This document shows, one piece after another, positions 53,401 to 64,000 of a stretch of 64,000 nucleotides of DNA. The DNA is from Brugia malayi. Lineage: Eukaryota; Nematoda; Chromadorea; Rhabditida; Onchocercidae. The notes under the pieces were generated by a model. That model saw only the letters and a program-made list of their open reading frames with translations, had not been told where the DNA came from and did no database searches. The position numbers and the translations under genes were made by a program. Each line of letters begins with the position of its first letter. Within the stretch, counting starts at the first letter, position 1. The stretch lies in assembly GCF_000002995.4 (NCBI RefSeq), contig NW_025062477.1, forward strand, positions 6,048,649 to 6,112,648, written 5' to 3'.

Positions 53401-56400
53401 GATCGAATTGGAGTGATTTTTCAGCTTTTTTATAACAAATTTTGTAATTCGATAAGTTTTTCTTCTTATTTAATGAACTTTTTGATCTTTTTTTTTTAAA
53501 AAAAAAAACTTAAATTTATTTTTTTTTAAGAAACTGTGAAATTCAAATGCGCACACAGCAATTAACCAACCTTATAATTTGCAATGCACAATTTTGCTGT
53601 TTCACTAATGTAATTCAATTTTTTCATATATTCCTCCGAATGAATATGCATAGTTTTTTGCGTAGCATCTGTTTCATGCAATTCAATTGTCGCATGATAT
53701 TTGACATCTGATTCTCTGTTAGTAGTTTCTGTTGCTGTTTCAATATTTTTCCATTCTTCCATCTTCAACTTTTCTCTTTCATTACTAATATCCTCAAAAT
53801 CATTTGATTTCAATTCAATCTTTGCTTCTTCCTTTTCTACATTTGAGTAAAATTCATCAGTAGCAGATTTATTAGTTCTTTCATTTCCATCGTCATAATC
53901 TGATATTTTGAAAGTTGTTGCAAATAAATCTTCAATTTCTTTTTGTAAACTATTTACTGTTTCTTCCAATTTTTGAATTTGTTCATCTTTTCTTTGTATC
54001 TGAAAAAAAGCAAAGATTATAATATTGAAAATTGAATGTTTTATTCATGCAAATCCATTCAAATGCACTTGTGAATTCTTTAGATGTCAATCTATTTTAA
54101 AATTTTATTTGTCATGGAAGTTTTTTTCCACAGAGGGAATTGTTGCGATAGAAGGGAAAAAATTTTGAACTTTTATTTTATGAGTCAGTTGATTTATCCT
54201 TGGAAGTTAAACATTAAAAATTCATTTCATAAGGATCGACTAAAGAATGTTTTTATTTTTTTAATAAAAAGTGATTTGTCGCCTCTTTTTTTTAACTTTA
54301 ATGAATAAATAACATTAACAGAGTTTATTTCTTCATAAAATGCATACCATATTGAATGATCAACGATATATTGAATGGTCGAAAAGATTGATTGAATGAA
54401 TGAATGAATGGAATGAATGGAATGAATGAATGAATGAATGGAATGAATGAATGAATGAATGGAATGAATGAATGAATGAATGGAATGAATGAATGAATGA
54501 ATGGAATGAATGAATGAATGAATGAATGGAATGAATGAATGAATGAATGAATGGAATGAATGAATGAATGAATGGAATGAATGAATGAATGAATGAATGA
54601 ATGAATAAACCTGTAATTCAGCATTTTCAAGTTGCTTCTTTGCATTTAGCATATTTAAATGGCTTGCTTGTAAATTTTTCCTCAGTTTGATCACATTATA
54701 ATCGTTCTCTTGCAATAATTCATAACTTTTTCGTAATGCTTCGGCATGTCGTAATTGCAAATCTAATTCTTCCTTTTCTCTTTTAATCTACAACATTTGA
54801 AATAAGGAAGAAAAGGAGGTACTACAAATTTATACTTCAATTTTTTACTTCTACTTGCATACTGTTCTTAATTACAAATTTACACTTTAGTTTTACTCTT
54901 CTACTTTCAGACTGCTTTATTGGTTGAAAAATAAGTAAAAATGAAAATGCTGCTAATTTTATTAGATGCAAAACAATCTTTTTGATAACTTTTTGTAAAG
55001 ACTTGAGAAATGAATAGTCTTATCTTTTCCACAAATAGCATATTATTATTTTCTGTATTAATTACAGAAATAATCGCATAAATTTGCCTCTTCTTTGTAT
55101 TTTTGACTTTTTGCATAATTAACATTGATCTGAATAAATTTTTCCTTATATTCAACCATTTGTTGTACAGTTATTAATTCCATTGAATTTGATTGTATAC
55201 GCTATAAGCAATAAATCGATTAAATTTTAATTGCTAAATTTAATGACTGCAACGAATGTCAGTTTAATCTTTCATAATTTATTCGTATTTATTTTTTATC
55301 ACTAAATAATCGTTTGTATATTTCATTGCATACTTTCTTTTTTTATTTCTTATTTAGTTACTTGAATGAAATTACTTAGATCAATCGTTTCATAAAAACT
55401 AATTTAGTTTAAATTGGGGCATCACAAAGAAATCCATTATATTATTATTTTAAACTTACTCAAACGACTTAGCATTAAGTAAATGATAAAGGCTATAATA
55501 GATTAACATGAACATTTATTCATTGAGACTAAAGACCAAAGATTACATTTAACTTATTTTATATTTGATCGAGGAAAACTGTTGAAAGTTTACGTTAGCT
55601 AACCTGGAAGAGTGACTGCAATGATCTGATCATTTGGATTAATTTTTTCTTCTCATTTGCCCAACTTCGTTTTTTCCTAGCAAATTCATTTTGCTGATCT
55701 AGAAATTGATGATCGGTCAATTTTTGATTCTGTGAAAATTGTGCTCGATCCGAGAGCGCTTTTAAGAAACGTCGTTCTAAAGCAACCAATAAACTTTTCA
55801 TCTGTGATTCACTTTCAACATCTTCCAGAAAATGTGTCATTTCGGTATTTTGCTCTCGAATTTTCTCTACTTCAATTTGCCAATATTCATTTTGACTTCT
55901 TAGCACATTTACCATTTCCTAAAAAGTTTCAAAATTAAAATATTACGAATTTAACGAATTTGTCTCGTTCGGAACTTACGATTTTGTTCTGCTAAGAATA
56001 GCGAATTTATTTCGTTAAGGATTTACGATTTTATCTCTTTACAACCTTTTTCAGTTAAAAAAAAGAAACATATACGCATAATATGTGTGACAAACATTTT
56101 TATTATACGTGATATGCTATTCATGCCTTTTATCTAATTATATCAGCTAATAACTTAATAAAATTTTAGTAGGAAAGTGAATTAATACACATCATGTGAA
56201 AAAAAGCAAAACGATAAGTATTCAGATCTTTAAAAATTCATTTTTTTTTTTTTAAAAAAAAACAAGAATACCAACTTTCAAATGAACATTTTCCGCCATA
56301 ATTTCGGCACTTTTTGTCTCATCATTCATCTCTAAAAGATTTGCAACGATATAATCTTTGTCCTGAAAAGAGTTATACTTAGCTATTTACATAAATTAAT

Positions 56401-59400
56401 GTCTCTTTAACATGTACGTCTTAAAGTTTCCTCAATTTATAATCTAATCAATACATAATATTATTCTTTTTTTTCTTTTCAAATTGTAGATTTGAAATTT
56501 TCTTATCAGTTACAAGTTCAATTATTAGTAAATGTAATTTTTTAACTTTTGCACTTATTCCTTTTTGACATCTGTTGGAAGTGTCATTGCTGAAGTTATT
56601 ATGGAATGATAGCATTTGACAACTTGTAATCTAATATTTGCCATAATCTTAATTAAGATGAAATGTCTTCTCCACCTTTTGATCATTTTTGAAGTTATCA
56701 TCTATCGATTTATAATTGTCATCAGAAGTTAACACTTGTTTATGCTGTGCCAATAATTTATCATAATCATATTTAGGTACAGAACGTAGTAAAAGTGTCT
56801 GAAGACGTGCTATCTCAATTGATGCCAAGTCCTGAAATAAAAATGTGCCAAGCAAATTTTAGCCATATTTACTCACCAAATTTTATTTAGATATGAAAAT
56901 TCACGCTAAAACTTAACATAATGAATTGAATTTTCTAATAAATTTGTTATAATGTTTGTTTTTTTAATTTTATTACTTTTATTTTAGTTAAATTTAGAAA
57001 ATGCTAAAGCTCTGTAATTTTGTTTCAAATGAAAACTATAACAATATTTCTTTCTTAGTAAAAAAATTTTGAGTGTAAGAAAAGTAAAGGTTAAATTAAT
57101 TTAATTTAAAAAAAATCATTGATTAACTGATTCATAATTAGCAGTTTTGAGTTGTTTGAGGTGTAATAAACGCTGTTCCTGATAGTTCTTTTCAATTTTT
57201 CTATATTCAACATTTTCATTGTTTCGATTACGTTCAACAATTTCTAGTTTTCGTATGAGTTGAAGATTTCGTAGTCGTTCTGCAATCACTTGTCTATTCA
57301 TCTCTTCCACTTTTTCTTGCATCTCATTTCCATTTAAGTGTATCGAATTGGCTAATTTCTTCAAGTTTATTAAGAATTATTTTAAATTAAACAGATTAAG
57401 TGATCACAGAATATTACCTATTTTTAATTTAATCCATTCATTATTGATTATTGAAATAATTGATGTATAAGAAAATAAAGTGTAAAATATGAATGAATAT
57501 CTAGACCAGATGAAATTTTTTTCTTTTTTTTGGCAGATGTGATATGAAATTATGGAGGGAAAAAATTATAACTACAATTTTTTTTCAATGATTTCTTAAT
57601 TTAGGATTAAATTATGATTCATTTTTACTATAAAAATTAATTTCTCAAATTTTTTTCAATCAAACTTTTCGACAATTTTCTTCCCCAAACTTTATTACTT
57701 AAACTCTTTAATGGTTATTTAAAACCATTTATAGCTTCTTTCTCACCTGATATTCCTCAATTTTGATCTCATAACATTCCATTTGTTGACGTAACTCATC
57801 GATGGTTTTATTATGATATGTCGTATCATTCACGGATACTTCTTTTTGCAAATTGAAATAGTTCACTTTTAGTTCATCAATGCTGCTTGCTGCATGCTGC
57901 ATGCTTTTCTCCATGCATTGCAATTGACGATCTTTCTCGTCTAATTCCTTTAAAACGAAAAATTTGTCGGATTGAATACTTAATCAATTTTAACTAATTC
58001 AAACGAGAAGGAAATTAAACAATGAACTAGAGCTTTTAATCATTGTAACTTTTTATAGTTTACTAAATTAAACTTTGTTTTCTGATTAAATAAGCATTAA
58101 TATGGTTTTGTTTTAATAATTAAAATAAATAATAAGTGATAGAAAATAAAATTACAACCTGCATAAGTAGCATTAATTCATGATTGAGTGATGAAATGAT
58201 CATTGCACTAGCTTCCAAACTTTCTAAGCTTCCTTCATATTCCTTTTTCTTTCTTCCGGATTTTATAAGTCTTTTATGGATTTTTAATAAATTTTCTGAA
58301 TTTGGCTTGCATTCCACATCATTTTCTTTCATTTCATGTAAAATGTTAGCGCTATCGTCAGTGCATTTTTCCACTTCACTACTACTTCTATCATCTCCCT
58401 TTTCGAATTCTTCTACCAACAATTTCTCTACGGAATTTGTTGCAGAAACGGAATCTTCCAGTTTGTCTTCAGATGTATTAAAAGCAGTGCTCAATTCAAT
58501 TTGTAACAATGAACATTTAGCCGTCAATTTTTCAATTTGCTGTTCTCGAAAGTTAATTTGCTTCTCTAAGCGATTAATTTCACTTTCTGCACTACCAAAT
58601 ATTTCCTAAAAAAGTTTACAATTCTTTCAAATTGAATTTGGAAAATAAGTAAAATTTCAAAGTATCTTCTAAAATATTGCTATAATTTTAGTGATTCTTT
58701 ATGTGCTAAATTAAAATAGAAACACTTGGAATTACACTGAAATTAATTTTTGCATAAATAACCGAGTAGTCCGATTTATTAATCAATTCTTTTTTGTTAC
58801 TGCACATCGTAGTCTTGTCGACAATGTTACTTCTCATTCTTCGAGAAATTATTTTCTAACTTATCTGACTTTAAAGTGTAAAATTTTTCAAGAACTAAAA
58901 ATTGAAATTCACCCCTCGAAGTCGTTTCAATTCAGCGTTAATCTTCTGATTTTCAGAATCTTTCATTTCTATATTACGTATAAGTTCATTATTCTCCATT
59001 TCACGTTGTTTAATTTCAGTATGTAAGTTGTCAACAATCTGTAACACTTTTCTGTTTATTCTCTTATTCTAAATTTATTTCTTTTTTCAAGGAAATATTT
59101 TCAAAACAAAAATATTTGTGTGTTTTTGAGAGTTTAACAAAATTCAGAACAGTAAAAGAAGATAACCTCGTTGAGCGCTGTAATTTTACATTGCATTTGC
59201 GCAATTGGTGTATTAACTTTATTATTCGTTACAGTACCACTAAAAAATTGTCGAGCTATTTTGGTAGCATCGAGAAGTTCCGCTCGTAATTTTTCCATTT
59301 CTTTGTCACCTTTCATATTACTCTCTAATACATTCTGAGCTTGCAACTCTTGTAACTCAACCTGAAATTGCACCTAAATTTTAAAATAGTCTCCCTGAAC

Positions 59401-62400
59401 TGTATTTGAAATAGTTTTCTTTGAATGCGATTTTAAAATAGCTTTCCTGAATATGAATTGAAAGATAAAATTTTAGCAGAGCTATTTGATCAGGAGGGGA
59501 GGGCTTCATTGATTGAATCAGTATCTAAGTATGTGCAATATCGCAAGTTTATAAATTCTTTTGAAAAAAAAATTTTTTTTAGCATCTCTTAAGAAAAACT
59601 TATAGTTAGAAATTTATGGAAGAAAGGAGATTTCCGGAAATAATCTATCAATTGTTTCTTGTTTTAATTTTAAATAAATGAACGAATCTGCTCTTGTATG
59701 ATTGAAGTTTTAAAATTTAGAAACAAACTTGCAAAGTTTCAAACTTCAATTGTAACGCTTCAATTTGCTCATCTTTATCCTGTAGCAATTCCTGAAACTT
59801 TCTAAATTTTACAAATTATTTCAGAATAATTCCTGAAATATGCTAAACGTTATTATATATGCGTTAATTGATGGTTGATATGAGATTATTTGTTAAATAT
59901 GTATGTCATACATCAGTTGCAGTTCTTATTAATTACATCTTCATAAATGTAATTGCATAGAGATGGATGATCAATGCTTTTTAAGTTTCTTAAATCTGTT
60001 TTATGTTCCGTCGTTTGATGACTGAAATTATACCTTATAATGTTGAAATGAGTTTTCATCAACATTCTCCAACTTTCCAGTTGTCGTTTTTTCATTTTCA
60101 AGCTGAAATATGGTCAAAATCAGTTATGTGCAAATTTCCATTTTTTACATAAAGAGTTATAGGATTAATCAAACTCAGTTATCAATTATAATGGATGAAG
60201 TTTGAGTATTATTTGACTTATCTTTAATTTATCTTCTTTTCAAATATTCTCTATTTTTACTTCAACTTATCTATTCTTTCCGTTCAATTTCTCTATTGTA
60301 TGATAGTTTGATTTTTATATTTTTATCCTCGAATTATCAAATTGCTTTATAAATTGTTCAAGAAAGTATTGTATGGAAATTGCATACAGCAACAAATAAT
60401 TATTATTAATAGAAAAAACGACAATAATTATTAATAATAATAAACAAATAAGTGAATAATAATAATAGATAAATACTAAAGACAATAAATGATAATAATA
60501 CCAATAAGTAATGAAAGTGAGAACATTTGAATTTGAAAACACAAAAAGCTGCATTAATTAATTTCATAATATTAGTGGTTAAAACTGTTAAAAAAGATTA
60601 TAAATGTAGAAAACTTTCACTTGCTCTAACCTTCTTGCCCAGTAATTCATTATCATTTGTTAAACGCTCGATAATTTTGTCACTTTCCAACAATTGCTCA
60701 TATAATGACTGATAATTATGAGCCGTATCCTCGATAAATGTTGTTGCTGAGGCAAGCGCTGTTGACAGTTGTTCAATTTCCGCCCGAAGTTCATCATTTT
60801 GTTGCGCAACTTCCTGACGATAATATTTTCCTCTCTCATTCATTTATAATTATCAAAAATTTAATAGAATAAGCTGTGACGAATTTATTTACTTAACTAC
60901 CTAAAAAAATGATTCGAAGCACCTGAACTTGCTTGGAAAGTAACGCAGCTTGTTGGCTTCGTTGTCGCAATTTCAACGCTTCAGCTTCATTAGTCGCAGA
61001 TCCTTCTAATTTATTTTCAAGCCGTCTACTTAATTCACGAACAGAATCATCCAAAAACATTTGCTAGAATAATTATCATATTAAAATATCTCAAAGTATG
61101 CTGTCAATATGTATTTGAAGCTTTACCTGTTGAATAAGTTTAGCACGTTCATTCTCGAGTTGTTCAATGCGACAATTTAATTTCTCAGCTTTGTCACTTT
61201 GTTCGGCCAATTCACGATCACTAAATAAGCTTTTGTATTTATTTCTCGTAAAACTGTTTTGAAAAAAAAACAAAAAAATCTCGGAACAAACGGAAAACTT
61301 TTCATTTTCTTTCTTCATTTCATCACAAATTCTTTTCTTTTGATGTTTTACACTAGAAAATTAAAAATAAATCGAAGTTAGATAACCGTTCTTTATTTCT
61401 TTCTTTTAAATAAACATTTTCTTCCGTTAAACTATTAATTCGTGTTCGAAATGTTTCACTGAGATCGGTGCTGTTTGTTGTAGCAGTGATGCGTTCACGT
61501 AAAAAATTGAGTTCAAGCTATAAAGTAAAAAGAAATTGAATTTCTAGCAGTAAATTGAACTTTTTTTTAGACTTTAGAAGTGAAGAAATGTAAGGGAACA
61601 TAAAAATTTCAGAAAAATTTTACAAAATTAGCTAAAAATGACTTGTATCTTCGGAAATATTTGAAAACTTAATGATTTGATAAGAAAACTGAAGTTATCA
61701 TTTAACAGTTCTTTTTGTAATTGCTAATATTGCTCATGAAAGATTAATCATTATTAGAGGCATACTACAGAGGCAGATTCTTCCGGTTCTGAGTAATTAA
61801 CTAATAGTTGAATTATCCGGACAGTTGGCATCTCTCCTACTATTATACTGACTAAATCCTAGGATCACAATAATTAAATACTAATAATTGTATTAATTCT
61901 TGCAGTAATTAATTAGCGTACATTCATATTTTCCTTCTCTTCCTCCCAGTTTTCTTGTTTTTCCACCATTTCCGCAGCTTCCTTTACCGCCAGCTCTTTT
62001 AACTCTTCCGCATTTGCATGCTCATACTGCATGATCCACTGCATTGCTTTTATAAGTGGCTTAACTGATTCCGATATTTCGATATCTTCCAGGTCACACT
62101 AAATTATTAAAAAGTAATTTGGATCCAATTGTAGGATCTAAAGAAATATTATACTGAATTGAAATATGCGCATGAATTTTTCACTTCTTATAAGCAAAAT
62201 ACACATGTTAAGTAGATTTGTTTATACTAATTGATCTATTCTATTTCATTTTTATCGAATAATTTTGAGCACAAATGAAAAAAATAAAAATAGAAACTTT
62301 CTAATACTTAAGTACTTAAAATATTTTAAAATATGACATAAACACTGTATTAAATTGTATATTGTAATTAGAAAATTTTAACTGAAACACAATAATTATT

Positions 62401-62663
62401 ATAAAATGACATAGAATTTATCACTTTTCCTTTAAAAAATAGCGACAACTTTTAATATTATACCGTAATGTTATTGAATTTTCCATTTTTAGAATTAAAT
62501 ATAAATTTCCATCAAACATAATGTTATTTGAATTTTCAACTATATCCTAACAAATATTTGCACTAACCTTTGATAATTGTTCATACCATCGATTTACTAT
62601 TTCAGGATGATCACTACCTTCTTCAAATAATTCTCCCAATTCATTCACATTTAATGGTGCCAT
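50458..62663 (-). CDS. cep-290: long coiled-coil protein, probable CEP290 (ciliary transition zone)
   Basis: CEP290 bridges microtubules and membrane at the ciliary transition zone. Twenty-seven exons give 1683 residues (human CEP290 2479): 62568-62663, 61922-62098, 61769-61858, 61387-61517, 61127-61220, 60923-61063, 60631-60834, 60034-60102, 59729-59791, 59167-59373, 58913-59038, 58159-58605, 57747-57947, 57128-57358, 56676-56831, 56276-56362, 55604-55918, 55124-55201, 54611-54787, 53571-53999, 52726-53352, 52411-52514, 52046-52163, 51637-51951, 51163-51312, 50814-50981 and 50458-50508. Almost the whole protein is charged heptad-type coil. The family call rests on segments like KDEVIEKYKSLL, SQNEYWQIEVEKI and EEVSKWHEKKARE…LRKKLKE, which resemble CEP290 blocks in the right order. 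Nearly all introns are phase 0, so exons could be skipped without frame loss. The acceptors at 60834 and 57358 and the donor of 55124 are weak choices. Another giant coiled-coil centrosomal protein is the alternative. Confidence 0.72.
54394..54606. repeat. GAAT-based minisatellite next to a cep-290 splice donor
   Basis: About 213 bases of (GAAT)n, broken by an extra G every 3-6 units so that a higher-order unit of about 17-25 bases appears. On the gene strand it reads (ATTC)n and starts within the 5' splice donor region of exon 54611-54787 (CAG/GTTTATTCATTC). The array leaves two minus-strand frames open, giving FIHSFIHS-like pseudo-peptides. Confidence 0.95.
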
Positions 62664-63767
62664 TTTTGTCTTCACAAATACTTATAAAAAAATTTTTGAA
62701 ATGTAATCCAAAGTGAAAATGAAAGAAAAAAAGAAATGAATCCTTGAATGATACAAAGAATAGAATATAATTTAACAAGCAACTTACTTTTTTAATTATA
62801 CTAAAATAGATATTCTTGAAAAGAATGAAAGTAATAGACAAAGGTCATTTACTTGTGATTTTTCTCATAATGTAGTGTTTCTATGGCAACCGTTATGTGA
62901 GTGTAATAAACAGATAGTATAAACAAGTATTATAATTCCAATATTCTTTTTATTTAAAATAATTGATATGTATAGCAAATATGTGTTGATTTTACCTGAA
63001 TATTCAATATACACATTGATTATTTACCTGAGTATTCGATATGTTAATACGTCGAATGTATCAACTCTTAGATGATAGAGTAATTTGAATATATGCATTT
63101 GCAATGATAAGTTTGCTTGCGAAATTTGAATGATTTTGTGGAAAACAAAAATGAAATTATATTACCAGAAGGGAATTTCTATTAGTCCGATTAACGACCA
63201 TCTATGTGTGTGTACATATATTGCTGTGCACATCGTTAAATTAATTGGATTTAGCACTTCACTTTCGATACAACATTGTAATTTATTCGATTTTATTTGC
63301 ATTTTTTTAGTAAATGAATGATTCAGGAAGACTTTTTTTTTACAATTGTTTTTTCTTAATAATTGCTGCAGATTTTGTTTTCCTATGAATTTCATACAAT
63401 TATCACCTTTATCTAAAACAATGTTATGCAATATAAGTACCATATGTATTACTATCATCCCCGCTATATCACTCCTCTTCTGATGTTACGCGGACTTATT
63501 TTCGTGTTACTTACAAGACACAGTATCTGAGATACAAGTGTGATCCAGCAATAATCCCAGCTTAAAAGATTACTAAAATGATTTCGTGGGAAGTTAAGCA
63601 TCCGGAACTTTGCTTCATCAAGTAAACTTTCTGTAATTCACTATGAGAAGTAAAATGACGTATCAATTGCAGTTAAACAGCATTTTATTTAGCAAAGCTA
63701 TTAAACAAAAGATCACAACTGCAGAAACCATAACACATCTGTTATACTGCACATTCAATAAGATTAA
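62664..63767. other. intergenic region upstream of cep-290
   Basis: There is 1.1 kb of AT-rich DNA between the cep-290 start and the stop of the next minus-strand gene. It should contain the cep-290 promoter. I looked for an X-box-like RFX site, common on ciliary genes, and saw no convincing palindromic match by eye. No coding exon was found. Confidence 0.45.
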
Positions 63768-63956
63768 TCAGCTCTTTCGTTTACCAATCACACCTTTCTT
63801 CTTCAAATTTTGTTGCCTTCTGTAGGACTGATATGATTGAATCCTTGCTTTCCTATTTCTCTGCTTCAAGATTTGTTCAGAAGTTTTAAGTTCAGAACGT
63901 GGCGCTTTTTCATTTCCCATCTTATTTCGCCTTCGTTTTCCACTGCCACTGCGTAC
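63768..63956 (-). CDS. C-terminal exon of a probable DDX54 / Dbp10 DEAD-box RNA helicase
   Basis: This is a single 62-residue terminal exon, opened by a TTTTAG acceptor at 63957 and closed by TGA; the rest of the gene lies beyond the right edge. It is extremely basic (SGKRRRNKMG…). It contains PRSELKTSEQILKQRNRKAR followed by RRQQNLKKKG. That pattern, LKT-x-EQIL-(K/R)QR with a basic tail, is what I know from the end of DDX54, a nucleolar helicase for large-subunit rRNA processing. No helicase motif is inside the window, so the call is inferred from the tail alone. Confidence 0.5.
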   Translation of the reverse strand, partial: VRSGSGKRRRNKMGNEKAPRSELKTSEQILKQRNRKARIQSYQSYRRQQNLKKKGVIGKRKS

Positions 63957-64000
63957 CTAAAAGCAAAACAGCATGATTCATAAAAAAATATAATTCAATT

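Noticed and set aside
54227..54760. Long minus-strand ORF reading through the GAAT repeat (FIHS-type repeats)
   Set aside because: The open frame is a consequence of the 4-base repeat. The real exon ends at 54611 with a GT donor and rejoins 53999 in phase.
58184..58609. 141-codon plus-strand ORF antisense to cep-290
   Set aside because: It mirrors the large coil exon 58159-58605; Ser/Phe/Leu-rich translation is the usual shadow of a Lys/Glu-rich exon.
63541..63620. Short match to the 5S rRNA core (GGGAAGTTAAGCATC)
   Set aside because: Only about a dozen bases agree; the flanking helices and internal promoter of 5S rRNA are absent.

Overview
The window looks like a contig of nuclear DNA from a nematode, most likely a filarial (clade III) species. 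It is very AT-rich. Genes are cut into many short exons with introns mostly of 60-400 bases, and acceptors are mostly TTTCAG/TTTTAG. Several start codons sit just behind an acceptor-like site with no visible upstream exon, as expected for spliced-leader trans-splicing. No prokaryotic, organellar or viral genes were recognised. The species cannot be named from the sequence alone. Splice junctions were joined by hand. Full models that stay in frame are given for top-1, npp-7 and cep-290. The unc-40 model is in frame but lacks its start codon. The two small cysteine-rich genes need one weak donor each.

Layout: 1-1566 (minus), 5' part of an unrecognised protein gene that runs off the left edge. 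2032-2292 (plus), a single-exon small protein whose shape resembles the KEOPS subunit Pcc1. 2293-4501, non-coding with a degenerate purine-rich repeat. 4502-8889 (plus), DNA topoisomerase I, 16 exons, 751 residues. 8890-10516, no convincing gene. 10517-14695 (minus), two tandem paralogous genes for small secreted cysteine-rich proteins of an unnamed family, the second carrying a 91-bp intron duplication. 14696-16471, non-coding. 16472-37579 (minus), the netrin receptor UNC-40/DCC/neogenin, with intron 1 about 5.1 kb and intron 2 about 3.8 kb. 37580-41470, non-coding, with a GC-box-containing island that may serve unc-40 and the divergent gene to its right. 41471-47751 (plus), nucleoporin NUP153/NPP-7, 18 exons, 1033 residues. 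49690-50064 (plus), TRMT112. 50458-62663 (minus), a long coiled-coil protein best read as CEP290, 27 exons, 1683 residues. 63768-63956 (minus), the last exon of a probable DDX54/Dbp10 RNA helicase that runs off the right edge.

Most genes are conserved housekeeping or developmental genes: DNA relaxation, nuclear pore, methyltransferase activation, ciliary transition zone, axon guidance and rRNA processing. They show no functional linkage beyond shared neighbourhood. The least explained parts are the tandem cysteine-rich pair with its internal duplication, the unrecognised gene at the left edge, the Pcc1-like ORF, and unusual splice sites: two GC-AG introns with the same CAG/GCATGT donor, many GTTC donors, and a candidate 33-base cassette exon in the unc-40 cytoplasmic tail.
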